A stretch of DNA of 64,000 nucleotides. Source: Siphonodentalium dalli. Lineage: Eukaryota; Mollusca; Scaphopoda; Gadilida; Siphonodentaliidae. The translations under genes and the position numbers were made by a program. The notes beneath the pieces were generated by a model that did no database searches, had not been told where the DNA came from, and was given only the letters and a program-made list of their open reading frames with translations. The stretch is taken from assembly GCA_032622095.1 (NCBI GenBank), contig CP136063.1, positions 69,481,980-69,545,979 of the forward strand, given 5' to 3'. Shown piece by piece: positions 1-9,712 of the stretch. Numbering within the stretch: position 1 is the stretch's first letter; every line of letters starts with the position of its first letter.

Positions 1-64
1 AGCATTACTTACTTACCTTTGACGTCAGATAACATAACATGACAATAAGAAATTAAATTAACAT

Positions 65-281
65 ATAAAGAGTGTTTATTATCATTCTAGAAGATGCGTG
101 GGACATCAGTGGAAAAACCATTGTATGATGGGAAGGGTTCTCAGATGTTATATATGTCATGTCATGTTTATACAGGTTGTGAATGATATCAGGATAGAGA
201 ATTACCTTGTTAGACTGTCATTTAAAAATCAGCCACCAATTATCCCACATATTTTCTGGAATGATAATAAACGCTCTTTAT
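65..281. mobile_element. Short MITE with long terminal inverted repeats
   Basis: The left end reads ATAAAGAGTGTTTATTATC and the right end is its inverse with one change (GATAATAAACGCTCTTTAT). The match continues inward through a GTGGGA..AGTGG stretch for about 45 bp, so this is a ~217 bp non-autonomous foldback. No target duplication could be fixed. The motif AATAAAGAGCGTTT recurs as inverted pairs around 26.8 and 27.6 kb. An 80-codon reading frame across it looks incidental. Confidence 0.6.
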
Positions 282-969
282 TTATAATATTTGTAATTCC
301 CCTCTTCAGGCGACCCATCTGTACCAATTTTCCTACATAAGAAACACTTTTTATTGTTCATATTTGCCCCTCTTAGTCCTCTGAGGTCAACGACATCTAT
401 CTCACGACACTCTATGGGTCAATTTATTCCAGTGTTTCAATTTTCACCAACCATTTTGGGTATACATGTATAACTAATTATTAAATTTAATTATTAGTGC
501 CCATTTAAGAGAATGTACAAATTTTCAGCTCTGAGGGTCCAGCCGTTACTCTATAAACAATCAGTAGATAAAAGCCAATTGCGACAGCCTTTCAAGTTTG
601 ACACTTGTAGTCCCTCATGTGATGTCACGTAAAAGAAGATTAAAAGATTCAGACTGCATAATCCATAATGGAATATTCAATCGCATGAATCGTCATAACT
701 TCAGTTACAGGCGGCCTATCGCAAAAAAATTATGGCAACATGCTCAGTCGTTTGTCTCAGTCATTATCGATGCCTGCTAATCTACACCAGTGTAAACAAG
801 AGCGTTAATGGGTAATGGAGTTATTAATGGGTAATGGGTTGTATGTATTATTCAATATTAAACTACTTGATGGCTTTTATGAAAACAGCTATTTACGTTG
901 TCGTAACATATATAATTATAGCTTTCACCTTATTTCATGCCAATGATGCCCATAACTACAATTTATGTA
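282..969. other. Unassigned AT-rich sequence
   Basis: Only short reading frames with no recognisable domains are present, and no inverted or tandem repeats were found by eye. Probably intergenic. Confidence 0.4.
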
Positions 970-1139
970 TAGTAATGCTCTAAATAATCAACTCCTTAAC
1001 CACAGCAGAATTATGGGTAACTTTTCAGGATTTTAATTTTAGTCGGAAATATGGCAACAAGCCATATTTCCGACTAAATTCTGAAAAATTACCCATAATT
1101 CTGCTGTGGTTAAGGAGTCGATTACTTAGAGCATTACTG
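970..1139. mobile_element. TA-flanked foldback MITE (family 1, copy 1)
   Basis: The element is almost wholly palindromic. Arms run from (C/T)AGTAATGCTCTAA through a segment containing CCACAGCAGAATTATGGG to a centre near GCAACAAGCC and back. It is flanked by TA on both sides (968-969 and 1140-1141). A TA duplication with a long TIR and no coding capacity is typical of Tc1/mariner-type MITEs. Related copies lie at 6629-6812 and 8414-8657. Confidence 0.8.
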
Positions 1140-1141
1140 TA

Positions 1142-1960
1142 CCATCAGTATACTCTCTTATAACAGACTTTACAACCAGTTCCAGTGGCAAGATTTTAAC
1201 AGTGATTTCAATGGCTGATAATCTTGTCGACCATGTGCAGCATGAAATCACTGTTAGATTAGCCGTAAGTGTGCGGATTTCCTCCACCACTAAAACTGGC
1301 AATTTCATGATATGGCCTTAGTTGCTAAAAGCGACATTAAAAATCAATCAATCAATCGAAGTGTTCCCAAGAAAACCAGCATAGTTCAGAGTTTGTTGTG
1401 GTCGAGATAATTTCGCCTCGATGACAACAAGATGACGGTGCCCATGTTTAATCAAATGTTGGTTGTGTTTGTAATGTAACTGAATTGTGAATTTAATTGT
1501 GAATTTAAGTTTTTAGATTTAGATATTTGCTATTTATTATTGGCAACCATGTGATACACGAAACTACGATTACAGACAACGGAAAATTCTTTGTCATGTA
1601 CATGGTCAATTGAGTTCGCTACTTTTAAACATATGCAAACAATGCGGTAAACGTCTTTTTTCACATAAAATTACCACAATTGACGACTGTTGTGGGGTTC
1701 AGAATTTTTTTTTAAATTCTACGCAATAAACCAGTTTATTTTCACAATTGTGATATATCATTACCTTTATTGGTGGTTTTAGGTTAGCGGGTCAACACCG
1801 CTTAACGTTCGTTATATGAGAGAATACTGGTGGGACATCTCACTCTACCGATATAACTACATGTAGCTGGTTTATGTACGAGCAAACTTGAACTAAACCA
1901 ATGGTTGAACGGAAATAGTTGAAAATAAAGAAATTTAATTTTAAATGGGAGTTCTATAGG
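1142..1960. other. Unassigned intergenic sequence
   Basis: No domain-bearing reading frame, long repeat or RNA gene was recognised. A short AATCAATCAATC run occurs near 1345. Confidence 0.35.
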
Positions 1961-1979
1961 GACAGGAATGAGACTATGC

Positions 1980-2400
1980 CGGACATTTGCAGAATGAGGT
2001 CCCCAGAGGGTGAATTTAATGACGGTACCCCACAAAACGAGCAAGCATCACTAAATTCCCCCTTTGGGGACCTCATTCTGCTTAGGCCTCATCTTCTCTG
2101 GAAAGTATCTTTATTATCCAAGTAGCATATTTTTTAGTATTCTTTAGTAACTTCTTCACAAAGATTCCTTTAAATTTTTAGTTTAGCTTCTCTATATCCC
2201 CAAATTGGCAGACGACACATTGCATAATCGAGGTGCCCAATAGGTGCACATCACAATATTCTCCATCTGCGAGTCTAGGTCTCTCATAGCAGATGAGTCC
2301 ATGCAGAGTGAGGTCCCCAGAGGATGAATTTGGTGACGTTAACCCACTGTGCGGGGTAGAATCACTAAATTCACCCTCTGGGGACCTCATTCTGCAAATG
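1980..2400 (+). repeat. Composite two-hairpin repeat, unit 1 (A-B)
   Basis: Two ~93 bp hairpins (1989-2081 and 2303-2395) share a ~38 bp stem that starts GCAGAATGAGGTCCCCAGAG and returns as its inverse. They are joined by a ~220 bp linker containing TAGGCCTCATCTTCT and CTCTATATCCCCAAATT. The same hairpin-linker-hairpin order occurs at 3800-4205 and in part at 59890-60233, so the ~400 bp composite is the repeating unit. Loops vary between copies while stems are kept. Reading frames through the stem give similar peptides (CRMRSPEGEF) on both strands because the DNA is self-complementary. Confidence 0.8.
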
Positions 2401-2484
2401 TCCAGCGCCATATTCTCAGAAAGATTACTGCCAGCTGCTTAACCGTTTTTATAATAAATACTCATTGACGAGCAAGCCTTAGTT

Positions 2485-3500
2485 TAATGCGCCTGTCATT
2501 TGCAGAATGAGTTCCCCAGATGGTGAATTTAGTGATGATGTCCCGCATAGCGCGCTAACATCACCAAATTCAGCCTCTGGGGACCTCATTCTGCATGGCC
2601 TCAACTGCTATGAAAGACATAGACTCAGATTGAAGTTCCCAAATGGTGAATATTGTGATATACACCCATCGGGAACCTCGATTATGCAATGTGTCATCTG
2701 ACAATTTAGTGATATAGAGAAATTATTCTAAAAAAGAACTAGAATCTATCAATCTCTACCAGAGCGCACCAGTCATACTTCCTTTCTGACTCTGTCACCG
2801 GCTGGGTACCAGTCTGTTTCTATATTTAGCATGGGTTTTCCAACAAAAATGGCGAAACCCGATCGCTCTGAAGTCAAATTTTCTATGTGCTTTGAGAACA
2901 ATTCCCGCACTGAAACATAATGACAGAATGGAAAATCAGAGCGGTAGTTTTGTTGACGATTTTCGCAAGCTACTCGTCAAAATTGCAGCAAATTAGAACT
3001 CTTGTGTTTGACTTGCCGTACAAGTTGTGACAATGTCGTACACATGCGTTTAAACTTTTGTGTTGATAAAATAATTGGAAAACCGAATCACACCATTTCG
3101 AAATATAGTTCTTCAGTTCTAGTGGGACTTTTCAGACATACGGTTCAAAATTTACATAAATTTTGTTCGATATTTTGTATGCTTAACAAGAGCAGTGGGT
3201 TGCTTTGTTCGCTTAGTACATATATTAATATCGCGGAAGTCCACCAAATGTGGGTAAAATGTCGCCGATAGCAGCGGTCTTACCGAGTCATCAAGGGAGG
3301 TAAACACTGCATGGAGTTTGAGAATCTATGTGAAGAAGTTTCTATAGAAATATGATAATAAAGAAACTTTCCAGAAAAGATGAGGCCTAAGCAGAATGAG
3401 GTCCCCAAAGGGTGAATTTAGTGATGCTAGCCCATTATGCGGGATAGCGTCACTAAATTCACCCTCTCGGGACCTCATTCTGCAAATCACAGGCACATTA
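2485..3500 (-). repeat. Composite two-hairpin repeat, unit 2 (inverted, split)
   Basis: The unit is in the opposite orientation to its neighbours. Hairpin B lies at 2502-2594 with the linker following to ~2740; hairpin A lies at 3391-3483 with its linker beginning ~3330. The two halves join cleanly against unit 1 once the 571 bp between them is removed, so the interruption came later. The linker at 3330-3390 matches unit 1 read in reverse (GAAGAAGTT, AAACTTTCCAGAA, GATGAGGCCTAA). Confidence 0.75.
2750..3320. mobile_element. 571 bp insertion with 9 bp target duplication, family unknown
   Basis: AGAATCTAT occurs immediately on both sides (2741-2749 and 3321-3329). Unit 1 carries a single related sequence (AATCTTTGTGAAGAAG on the matching strand) at the uninterrupted position. 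The insert has no evident terminal inverted repeats, no LTR-like TG..CA ends and no A-rich tail. An 89-codon frame inside has no recognised domain. It could be a Mutator-like non-autonomous element with decayed ends. Confidence 0.65.
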
Positions 3501-3796
3501 AAGTCAGGCTTGTTGAAGAGTAGTTCCCTTCGGTAATGTTCAGATAATAATTTCAACGATCATAGGCCGTTTGTTGAACTTATTATCTGAAATGTATTCT
3601 GAATACCCCTTCAAATTAATAACAGACAATTCCAATATATAAATTTTAAACTGAGTGGGAGAACCCATTTAGTATAGAAAGGGTTAAAGAGAATGTCACC
3701 TCGCATGTGTGAATAATAAAGCAATAACAATCTGACAAAATGAACACCTTAAATTCTGACGGAGTTTCAAACAAGTCCAACAAGTCTGCAAATAGT
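3501..3796. other. Unassigned spacer between hairpin units
   Basis: AT-rich sequence without a recognised repeat or gene. Confidence 0.3.
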
Positions 3797-4205
3797 GTGT
3801 CTGTCATTTGCAGAATGAGGTCCCCAGAGGGTGAATATAGTGATGCTATCTTACACAGCTTGCTAGCATCACCAAATTCACCCTCTGGAGACCTCATTCT
3901 GATTAGGCCTCATCTTCTGGGAAGTATCTATAGTATCAAATTTGACATTGTTTTTAGTTACATTTCCCTTCTTGGAAGTTTCTATATCCCCTAATTTGCA
4001 GAAGATATAATTCATAATTGAGGTGCCCAATGGGTGAACATCACCAACTTCAACTGGGGAACTTCAATCTTCTGCTCCTAGGTCTGCCATAGCAGTTGAG
4101 GGCCTTAGCAGAATGAGGTCCTCAGAGGGTGAATTTAGTGATGCTAGCCTGCTATGCGGGAGAGCGTCACTAAATTCACCTATGGGGACCTCATTCTGCA
4201 AATGA
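3797..4205 (+). repeat. Composite two-hairpin repeat, unit 3 (A-B)
   Basis: Hairpins at 3810-3901 and 4108-4199 are joined by a linker closely matching the one at 59990-60190 (GGGAAGTATCTATAGTATC, TTTCTATATCCCCTAATTTG). The second hairpin ends about 50 bp beyond the stop codon of the FEM-1-like gene, so it may be transcribed as part of that gene's 3' UTR. No AATAAA was seen between the stop codon and the hairpin. Confidence 0.8.
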
Positions 4206-4252
4206 CAGACACGCTATTTGCAGCCTTGAACGAAAATCAGTATTTTTAACAG

Positions 4253-6268
4253 TCAATATATTGAGTATGTGTGTAATTTTCTTAAAGGTTTGTGCATGTC
4301 TATGAACTCCGCGAGGTGTCCAGGTATGCTGCCACAATAATCAAGGTAGTTGTCTGTGATGACTCGTGCAGCCAGACATTGCAATGGTTTCATTTTATGC
4401 AGATCCTCATATAGCGGAACAAGGTTCTCGGGTAGGCGGTCAAAAAATGTATCTCCAACAGCATCACACATGTCTACATGTGCACCATGTTCCAAAAACA
4501 TGTTGATGAGAGCAACCGACTTTATGAAATGTCTATCTTTAACTTTGAAGCTTTTCACGAGCTTCAGCAATGCATTGTTACCATCAGGATCTCTATAGTT
4601 CAACTCCTGTCCGTAACGTAAAATGAATGCAACATCTTCGAAAGGAAATGACCTTTTTGCGAGCGTGTCAATTAGTTTTATCCGCTCACAAAAATCGCGA
4701 TTGATTCGGCGAATTACTTTTTCGCCAAACTCATGAATGAGTTTCCGAGATTCAAGGTAACGGGAATCCAATGAATCTGACTCACGAATGTTGTGCTGAA
4801 CATATATGCAGAATCTTATGGCATCAAGTGCTAAATCGGTCCACTTATTTGAATGAAGTGCCATTGTTTCAGGTTTTTGGGACTGATTGAAAAATATCTC
4901 AATCAATTCAGTGACTAATGGAATTAAATCCAATATTAAATTTGGTGATATTTTCACTTTCTCCATCACATGAGAAATGCACGAACTGATCGATGATCCA
5001 TGTTTCAGAATGAGTTGAAAGTCATCTTTTATTGACCTCAGACAAAAGGTCATACATCTGATATGGTCGTCATCTGAAATACCTTCCAGTGCTTCCCAGT
5101 ATATATTAGCATCAAAATCAGCTACTGCTTCTATGAAGAGCGAGTTGTTGTATCCAATAATCCGCTCAGCAATCAACAGACGCTGGATATTGTAGATCCT
5201 ATGATTCCATTCAATTGCCTGGAGTTCCTCCAATGTTTCTGGCTCCTTATATTCGCTGAACACAATCTTAGAATTCAGTGGCAGCATTTTTCTAATGGGT
5301 TGGTCAGGATCATTGTATCTCAGTTTCATTGCTTTCACCCACCATCTGACGCACAAATCATAATCACAGTCTTCATCTTCAATCTCGTTAAATATTTGTT
5401 CATAGTTACATATATAGGCACCTACTAGTTCATATGCATTCGCAATTTGTTCCTGCGTGTGGTCAGTTCGACTGATAAAATGTTCCATCAAAGAGACATG
5501 CCCATATGCGGCAAGAATCAATATAACGTCAGTTTGTCGATCCCCATCCCATCTGTAATTCGCCCCACGATCTAATAGTAAATCCATGGATTGCTGAGTG
5601 CCCTCTATAGCTGCGCGGTGAAGAGCAGTCAACCTATTCTTATCTTCTTCTTCTATGTCCATGCCCTTTTCCAAAAGGTATTCACAAACATCAGGATAAT
5701 TGACTGATTGCATTAAAAAAGTCATAAGCGCAAATTCAGGATCAGTCTCAGGATACTGACTCATTGCTTTCCCACCATGAAGCCCAGTCACACTAGCTCC
5801 CAAGCTGATGAGGTATTTCACTATTTTAATGTTACCCGTACTACATGCTGCCATTATAGGTTCAATGCACCTAGAACGCTCAGTATGCCCGACTGTAGCA
5901 CCATAATCTATCAGACCTAAAGCAACTGTCTCCAACCCTCTCTCTATCGCTGTTGAAAGCGGAACCTCAGTGACTGTATAAACACTGTCAGGAGCATCTA
6001 CATCTGCTCCGCATTCAACAACCAGGAATCGAATGAGTCTCATTGACACATTTTCCTTGCTGACAGTTTCGGATAGGCACGACAGTAGAGCGTTTTTATC
6101 GTTATATGAATCTCGCTGATTCACAAGATATTTTTTATCATCTTTCGACTCTGCTCTCAAGGCTTCGATAACCTCCCCATTCTTTCCATCCTGGATCATC
6201 TTATTCAAACCATTAACAGTCAACCCGGAGTCAGCTTTCATTCTGGTATCTCTTCTTTCGAAAATCAT
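4253..6268 (-). CDS. FEM-1-like ankyrin-repeat protein (CUL2 ligase substrate receptor family)
   Basis: FEM-1 proteins bind degron-bearing substrates through ankyrin repeats and join CUL2-elongin BC ubiquitin ligases through a C-terminal VHL box. This 671-residue product has their order. Degenerate ankyrin repeats lie around residues 97-125, 134-160, 176-205, 211-239 (TALHRAA, LLLDRGAN) and 246-265. A FEM-1-type helical region spans 275-375 (AYELVGA, WWVKAMKLRYNDPDQPI, TLEEL, ERIIG). Further ankyrin repeats lie at 562-600. The C-terminal CLAARVI...IPGHLAEFIDMH (631-659) matches the FEM-1 C-terminus. Length is close to the usual 617-670. I chose the Met at 6268: A at -3, and a TTGTATTCTGCAG|G acceptor-like site just upstream. 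A longer frame reaches a Met at 6490, but that part looks non-coding. It is uninterrupted and intronless, and diverged from typical FEM1A/B/C. It may be a lineage-specific paralogue or retrocopy. Exact orthology is unresolved. Confidence 0.88.
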   Translation of the reverse strand: MIFERRDTRMKADSGLTVNGLNKMIQDGKNGEVIEALRAESKDDKKYLVNQRDSYNDKNALLSCLSETVSKENVSMRLIRFLVVECGADVDAPDSVYTVTEVPLSTAIERGLETVALGLIDYGATVGHTERSRCIEPIMAACSTGNIKIVKYLISLGASVTGLHGGKAMSQYPETDPEFALMTFLMQSVNYPDVCEYLLEKGMDIEEEDKNRLTALHRAAIEGTQQSMDLLLDRGANYRWDGDRQTDVILILAAYGHVSLMEHFISRTDHTQEQIANAYELVGAYICNYEQIFNEIEDEDCDYDLCVRWWVKAMKLRYNDPDQPIRKMLPLNSKIVFSEYKEPETLEELQAIEWNHRIYNIQRLLIAERIIGYNNSLFIEAVADFDANIYWEALEGISDDDHIRCMTFCLRSIKDDFQLILKHGSSISSCISHVMEKVKISPNLILDLIPLVTELIEIFFNQSQKPETMALHSNKWTDLALDAIRFCIYVQHNIRESDSLDSRYLESRKLIHEFGEKVIRRINRDFCERIKLIDTLAKRSFPFEDVAFILRYGQELNYRDPDGNNALLKLVKSFKVKDRHFIKSVALINMFLEHGAHVDMCDAVGDTFFDRLPENLVPLYEDLHKMKPLQCLAARVITDNYLDYCGSIPGHLAEFIDMHKPLRKLHTYSIY

Positions 6269-6300
6269 CTTTATTCTACCTGCAGAATACAATAAGATAT
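6269..6300 (-). promoter_or_regulatory. Candidate 3' splice site before the FEM-1-like start
   Basis: Read on the minus strand, a T-rich run ends in TTCTGCAG|G, followed by 11 nt and then the chosen ATG. It suggests a non-coding 5' exon upstream, beyond 6300. This is a motif call only. Confidence 0.35.
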
Positions 6301-6628
6301 ACATAATTTGAGGTGTTTCCCTTAACCTGATTGAAAATATGTGAGTCAAACGACTGGGATAAATACTGGATGGACATGAAGAACTTAAAGATACGTTGAG
6401 CTTTGGCGGTTGACATAAATATATCATTAAAAGAGTAGGATCTGTCTGTCTGTTCGCAATTTTTCTCCCTGACCCCAGGACTGATTCCAACCAAATTTGA
6501 TGTTATGATGCAGGGTACACTGGCAGATGTTATCATGGTGATTTTCAAACTAATTTAGTAATGTATTAACTATCAAAATTTTTAAACAATCAAATTGTCC
6601 TTGAAGGGCAGCTGCTGAATAAAGGCTA

Positions 6629-6812
6629 CAGTAATGCTCTAATTAATCGACTCTTTAACCACAGCATAATTATGGGTAACTTTTCGGATTTAGTCGAAAA
6701 TATGGCTTGTTGCTTTCCGATGAATGGCAACAAGCCATATTTCCGAATAAATCCTGAAAAGTTACCCATAATTCTGCTGTGGTTAAGGAGTCGATTAATT
6801 AGAGCATTACTG
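6629..6812. mobile_element. TA-flanked foldback MITE (family 1, copy 2)
   Basis: Ends are CAGTAATGCTCTAATTAATC and its inverse, with TA at 6627-6628 and 6813-6814. The arms are nearly perfect over ~80 bp, sharing the CACAGCA(G/T)AATTATGGG segment with the copies at ~1 kb and ~8.5 kb. The centre is TTGCTTTCCGATGAATGGCAA. No coding capacity. Confidence 0.85.
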
Positions 6813-6814
6813 TA

Positions 6815-8247
6815 TGTCTAAGATCAAAATGTGCGCAAAGTGGACAAAGGCTCCTTACACACAGGCCCTACACTGAATAAAGGATCTCAAAGCTGCTCAA
6901 AGCTAGTTTATAATTTATTTTATTTCAGTAGAGAAGGAGTTGACATACGTTACTGGAATTTTGTCAGGTATTCATGGGGCATTTGGGTGATTGGCGGAGG
7001 TTGATTATGCGTGAGTATGTGTGAGAAGTATTTGTATCTGTTGAATCGATTGAGCACGGACTACTAAGTTATTGTGGAGAGAGGCGGTAGATTAAGCGAT
7101 CATTCTATATTCAGCTTCGAAAGTGTGTGCCCTCCAACCAACCATTGATGCAGAAATTATTTGCATGTAATAAAATTTGAAAGCAAAAAATTTGTTTATT
7201 AACATTGAAATCTGAAAGGCAATAAATTTTTAGTCGGGATTGATATTCATGTATATCTGAGAGAAAGATTGATGGAATATGTGATAAATCATGTTGTTAT
7301 CCTTCATCACATTTCATCCCATTTTCCTCTCTTCTGATTGGCTGAGAGTGCGTCACATGGCGGGCCGTAAATCACCTTATTACCCTCGAGGGTAACATTG
7401 TCTCAGTTATTGACCGCTCAGCTATTACCAGTAAACATAGAACTCAACGTGCAGAGACACTCTCACAGCTCTCTAACAATTTTCGAAAACACTGTTTTTA
7501 TAAACCCCACTGTATCATAACAACCGCGAACTGTGGTGTTTGCTAATTTGCATAATTGTGTGTTTTTTTTGTTGCAATTAAAGCACGCTATGTATAAATG
7601 GTGTTATCGCGGACACAAATCCGTTATAATGTGTAATGTTCCTATTGGACCTTTTTATATCAATAATAAAGACCGTGGAAAAAATAGATAAACCTTATTA
7701 TGCAGTTGGTGTGTGCTGCAGGCAATCGCAGATACGATGTACATACGTTACAAATACGTTTATGTACTAGTTCAAATAGCCACTCTTTACTGTTTATCAA
7801 TTGACTATTTCTTTTCTTCAATACATTCCTCAGACTTCAGAGAATACCCGTATGTTGCGTAACAATCTGTGACATATGTCAATTTCTTTTTGCACTACTA
7901 CAACGTGTTAGTTTCACATTTTAGCAATCTGGAAAAGAACACGTCTGTCGGCGTCTTCACGGCCATTTGAAACGAAACCAAACATTTCGCTGCATGGCTA
8001 CTCAACTTCGAAATTGCTTTACTCCTCTTTCCGTGAACCGATTTCTACCATGCAACCAGAAAACTGACCGGGAAATAGCTGCGCAAATGACGGGTCTGTT
8101 AATTGATCCATATTATGAATGTTTTATTTTCTAAATAGCGATGATTCCAAAATAAAATTTACTTTCGAACTGGATTAAAGAATATATGCGCGCATTTATA
8201 CCTGCTATTAAGGAGGTTCGTGTGTACTCCTTTGTCAGATAACAAAA
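6815..8247. other. Unassigned intergenic region upstream of the FEM-1-like gene
   Basis: No gene-sized reading frame or long repeat was recognised. It may hold the promoter of the minus-strand gene, but no specific promoter element could be supported. Confidence 0.3.
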
Positions 8248-8398
8248 CAGTTATCACCCTTGTTTTCGTGAGACACGGGGATTTGTCGCCGCTCTCGACC
8301 TGGAATGTCACCCTCGGGCCTGGCGGCCCTCGGGTGACATTCCAGGTCTCGAGCGGGCGACAAATCCCCGTGTCTCACTCAATCGCGGGCGATAACTG
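8248..8398. repeat. GC-rich 151 bp palindrome
   Basis: The outer CAGTTATC..GATAACTG arms continue inward through GTGAGACACGGGGATTTGTC, CGACCTGGAATGTCACCC and their inverses, leaving an ~18 nt loop around GGGCCTGGCGGCCC. Stem pairing is near perfect except for a few bases next to the outer end. GC content is far above the surroundings, so this is not the local AT-rich background. A 97-codon frame here is an artefact of the palindrome. Confidence 0.85.
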
Positions 8399-8413
8399 TA
8401 TATTATATAATTA

Positions 8414-8657
8414 CAGTAATGCACTAATTAATCGACATAACCACAGCATGTTAAAACTTACTGTGGGTCAAAGTTCGGAAGACAGGTTAAATTTCCTGAT
8501 TGGCTCACATTAATGCCCTAAGTAATCAACCTCTTAACCACAGCAGAATTATGGGTAGCTTTCCGATGAATAGCAACAAGCCATATTTCAGATTAATCCT
8601 GAAAAATGACCCATAATTATGCTCTGGTTAAGTGGTCAATTACTTTGGGCATTACTG
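8414..8657. mobile_element. Family 1 MITE, rearranged copy
   Basis: A truncated left end (CAGTAATGCACTAATTAATC) is followed ~95 bp later by a second, complete diverged copy (about 8508-8657) ending GGGCATTACTG with TA after it. Either two insertions or an internal duplication. TA also precedes the first end (8412-8413). Confidence 0.7.
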
Positions 8658-8979
8658 TATGATTTCACCTTTCTTTCTAGATTAAAACTTTGTTGATACA
8701 ATTCGTAGTTGTTATTCTATAAATAATTTTAGTCTGTTCGAATGAAACAAGTTAAATCATAATATTATATTAACATGGTGTAAGATGATTCTATACATCA
8801 TGCGACATTTGAAGAAATCGCTACACTCACCTATGTCGCTGTTTCTTTTTCTACAAATACAGTTGCCGCATTCCAGTATCGGTTTAGATTGGTTTGTTGG
8901 GGCTTATTATAAAGGGAATAATTTCATGTGTTACAGTCAATGGAGTGAATAGGAATGTGGAAAGTTGAAAGGCCTAGTT

Positions 8980-9712
8980 TGCAAAGAGTAAAATTCAAGA
9001 TGGCCGCTAGCAGCCATGTTTTTTTTCCCGAATGACCCCAAAAAGAATTGTTCCCATTTACATGCCAATGTCAAGAACCATTAAAAATTTCATGATGATC
9101 CGACAAAAGATACGACCTGTAGCCTGTGTCAAAGGATTTAGTCATGTAAAGAGTAAAATCAAAGATGGCTGCTGGCAGCCATGTTTTTTGGCCGAATGAC
9201 CCCAAAATAACTCGTTCCCATCTACATGTCAGTGATAACATCCATGACAAATTTCATGATGATCCAACCACAGCTGCGACCTGTAGCCCGTGCCAAAGGA
9301 TTTAGTCATACAAAGAGTAAAATCCAAAATGGTTGCTGGCGGCCATGTTTTTTTTGGCAGAACGACCCTAAATTGACTTGTTCAGATCTACATGTCAATA
9401 TAAACATCCATGACAAATTTCATGATGATCAGACGAACAGTACGACCTGTAGCCTGTGCTAATGGATTGAATTTTGAAATCCAAGATGGCCACTGGTGGC
9501 CATATTTTTTTGCGAATGACCCCAAAATGACTCGTTCCCATCTACATATCAATTTCAACATCCATGACAAATTTCATAATAATGCGACAAAAGGTACGAC
9601 CTGTAGCCCGTGCTAAAGGAAATTGTGACGAATCACGCACACACACGCACGGACGACGGATACTAAGCCATGGCAATAGCTCAAACTTTACAAAGTAAAG
9701 TTGAGCTAAAAA
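8980..9712 (+). mobile_element. Pearl/Helentron-like non-autonomous element
   Basis: About four tandem cores with ~155-166 bp spacing each carry AAGAGTAAAATC, an ATGGCCGC..GCCATG segment, TGACCCCAAAA and a TTTCATGATGATCCGAC block. They are followed by a CACGCACACACACGCACGGACGACGG microsatellite-like stretch and a terminal hairpin, AGCTCAAACTTTAC/GTAAAGTTGAGCT. Core array, short repeat and 3' hairpin in that order are the hallmark of molluscan pearl-type elements. Short reading frames are by-products of the tandem cores. Confidence 0.7.

Noticed and set aside
1919-2125. Recurring CRMRSPEGEF.. peptides as a small gene family
   Set aside because: They come from palindromic hairpins and appear on both strands; starts and ends do not correspond to the repeat unit.
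6269-6490. N-terminal extension of the FEM-1-like frame to the Met at 6490
   Set aside because: The extra 74 residues have no family similarity, and an acceptor-like site lies just upstream of the Met at 6268.
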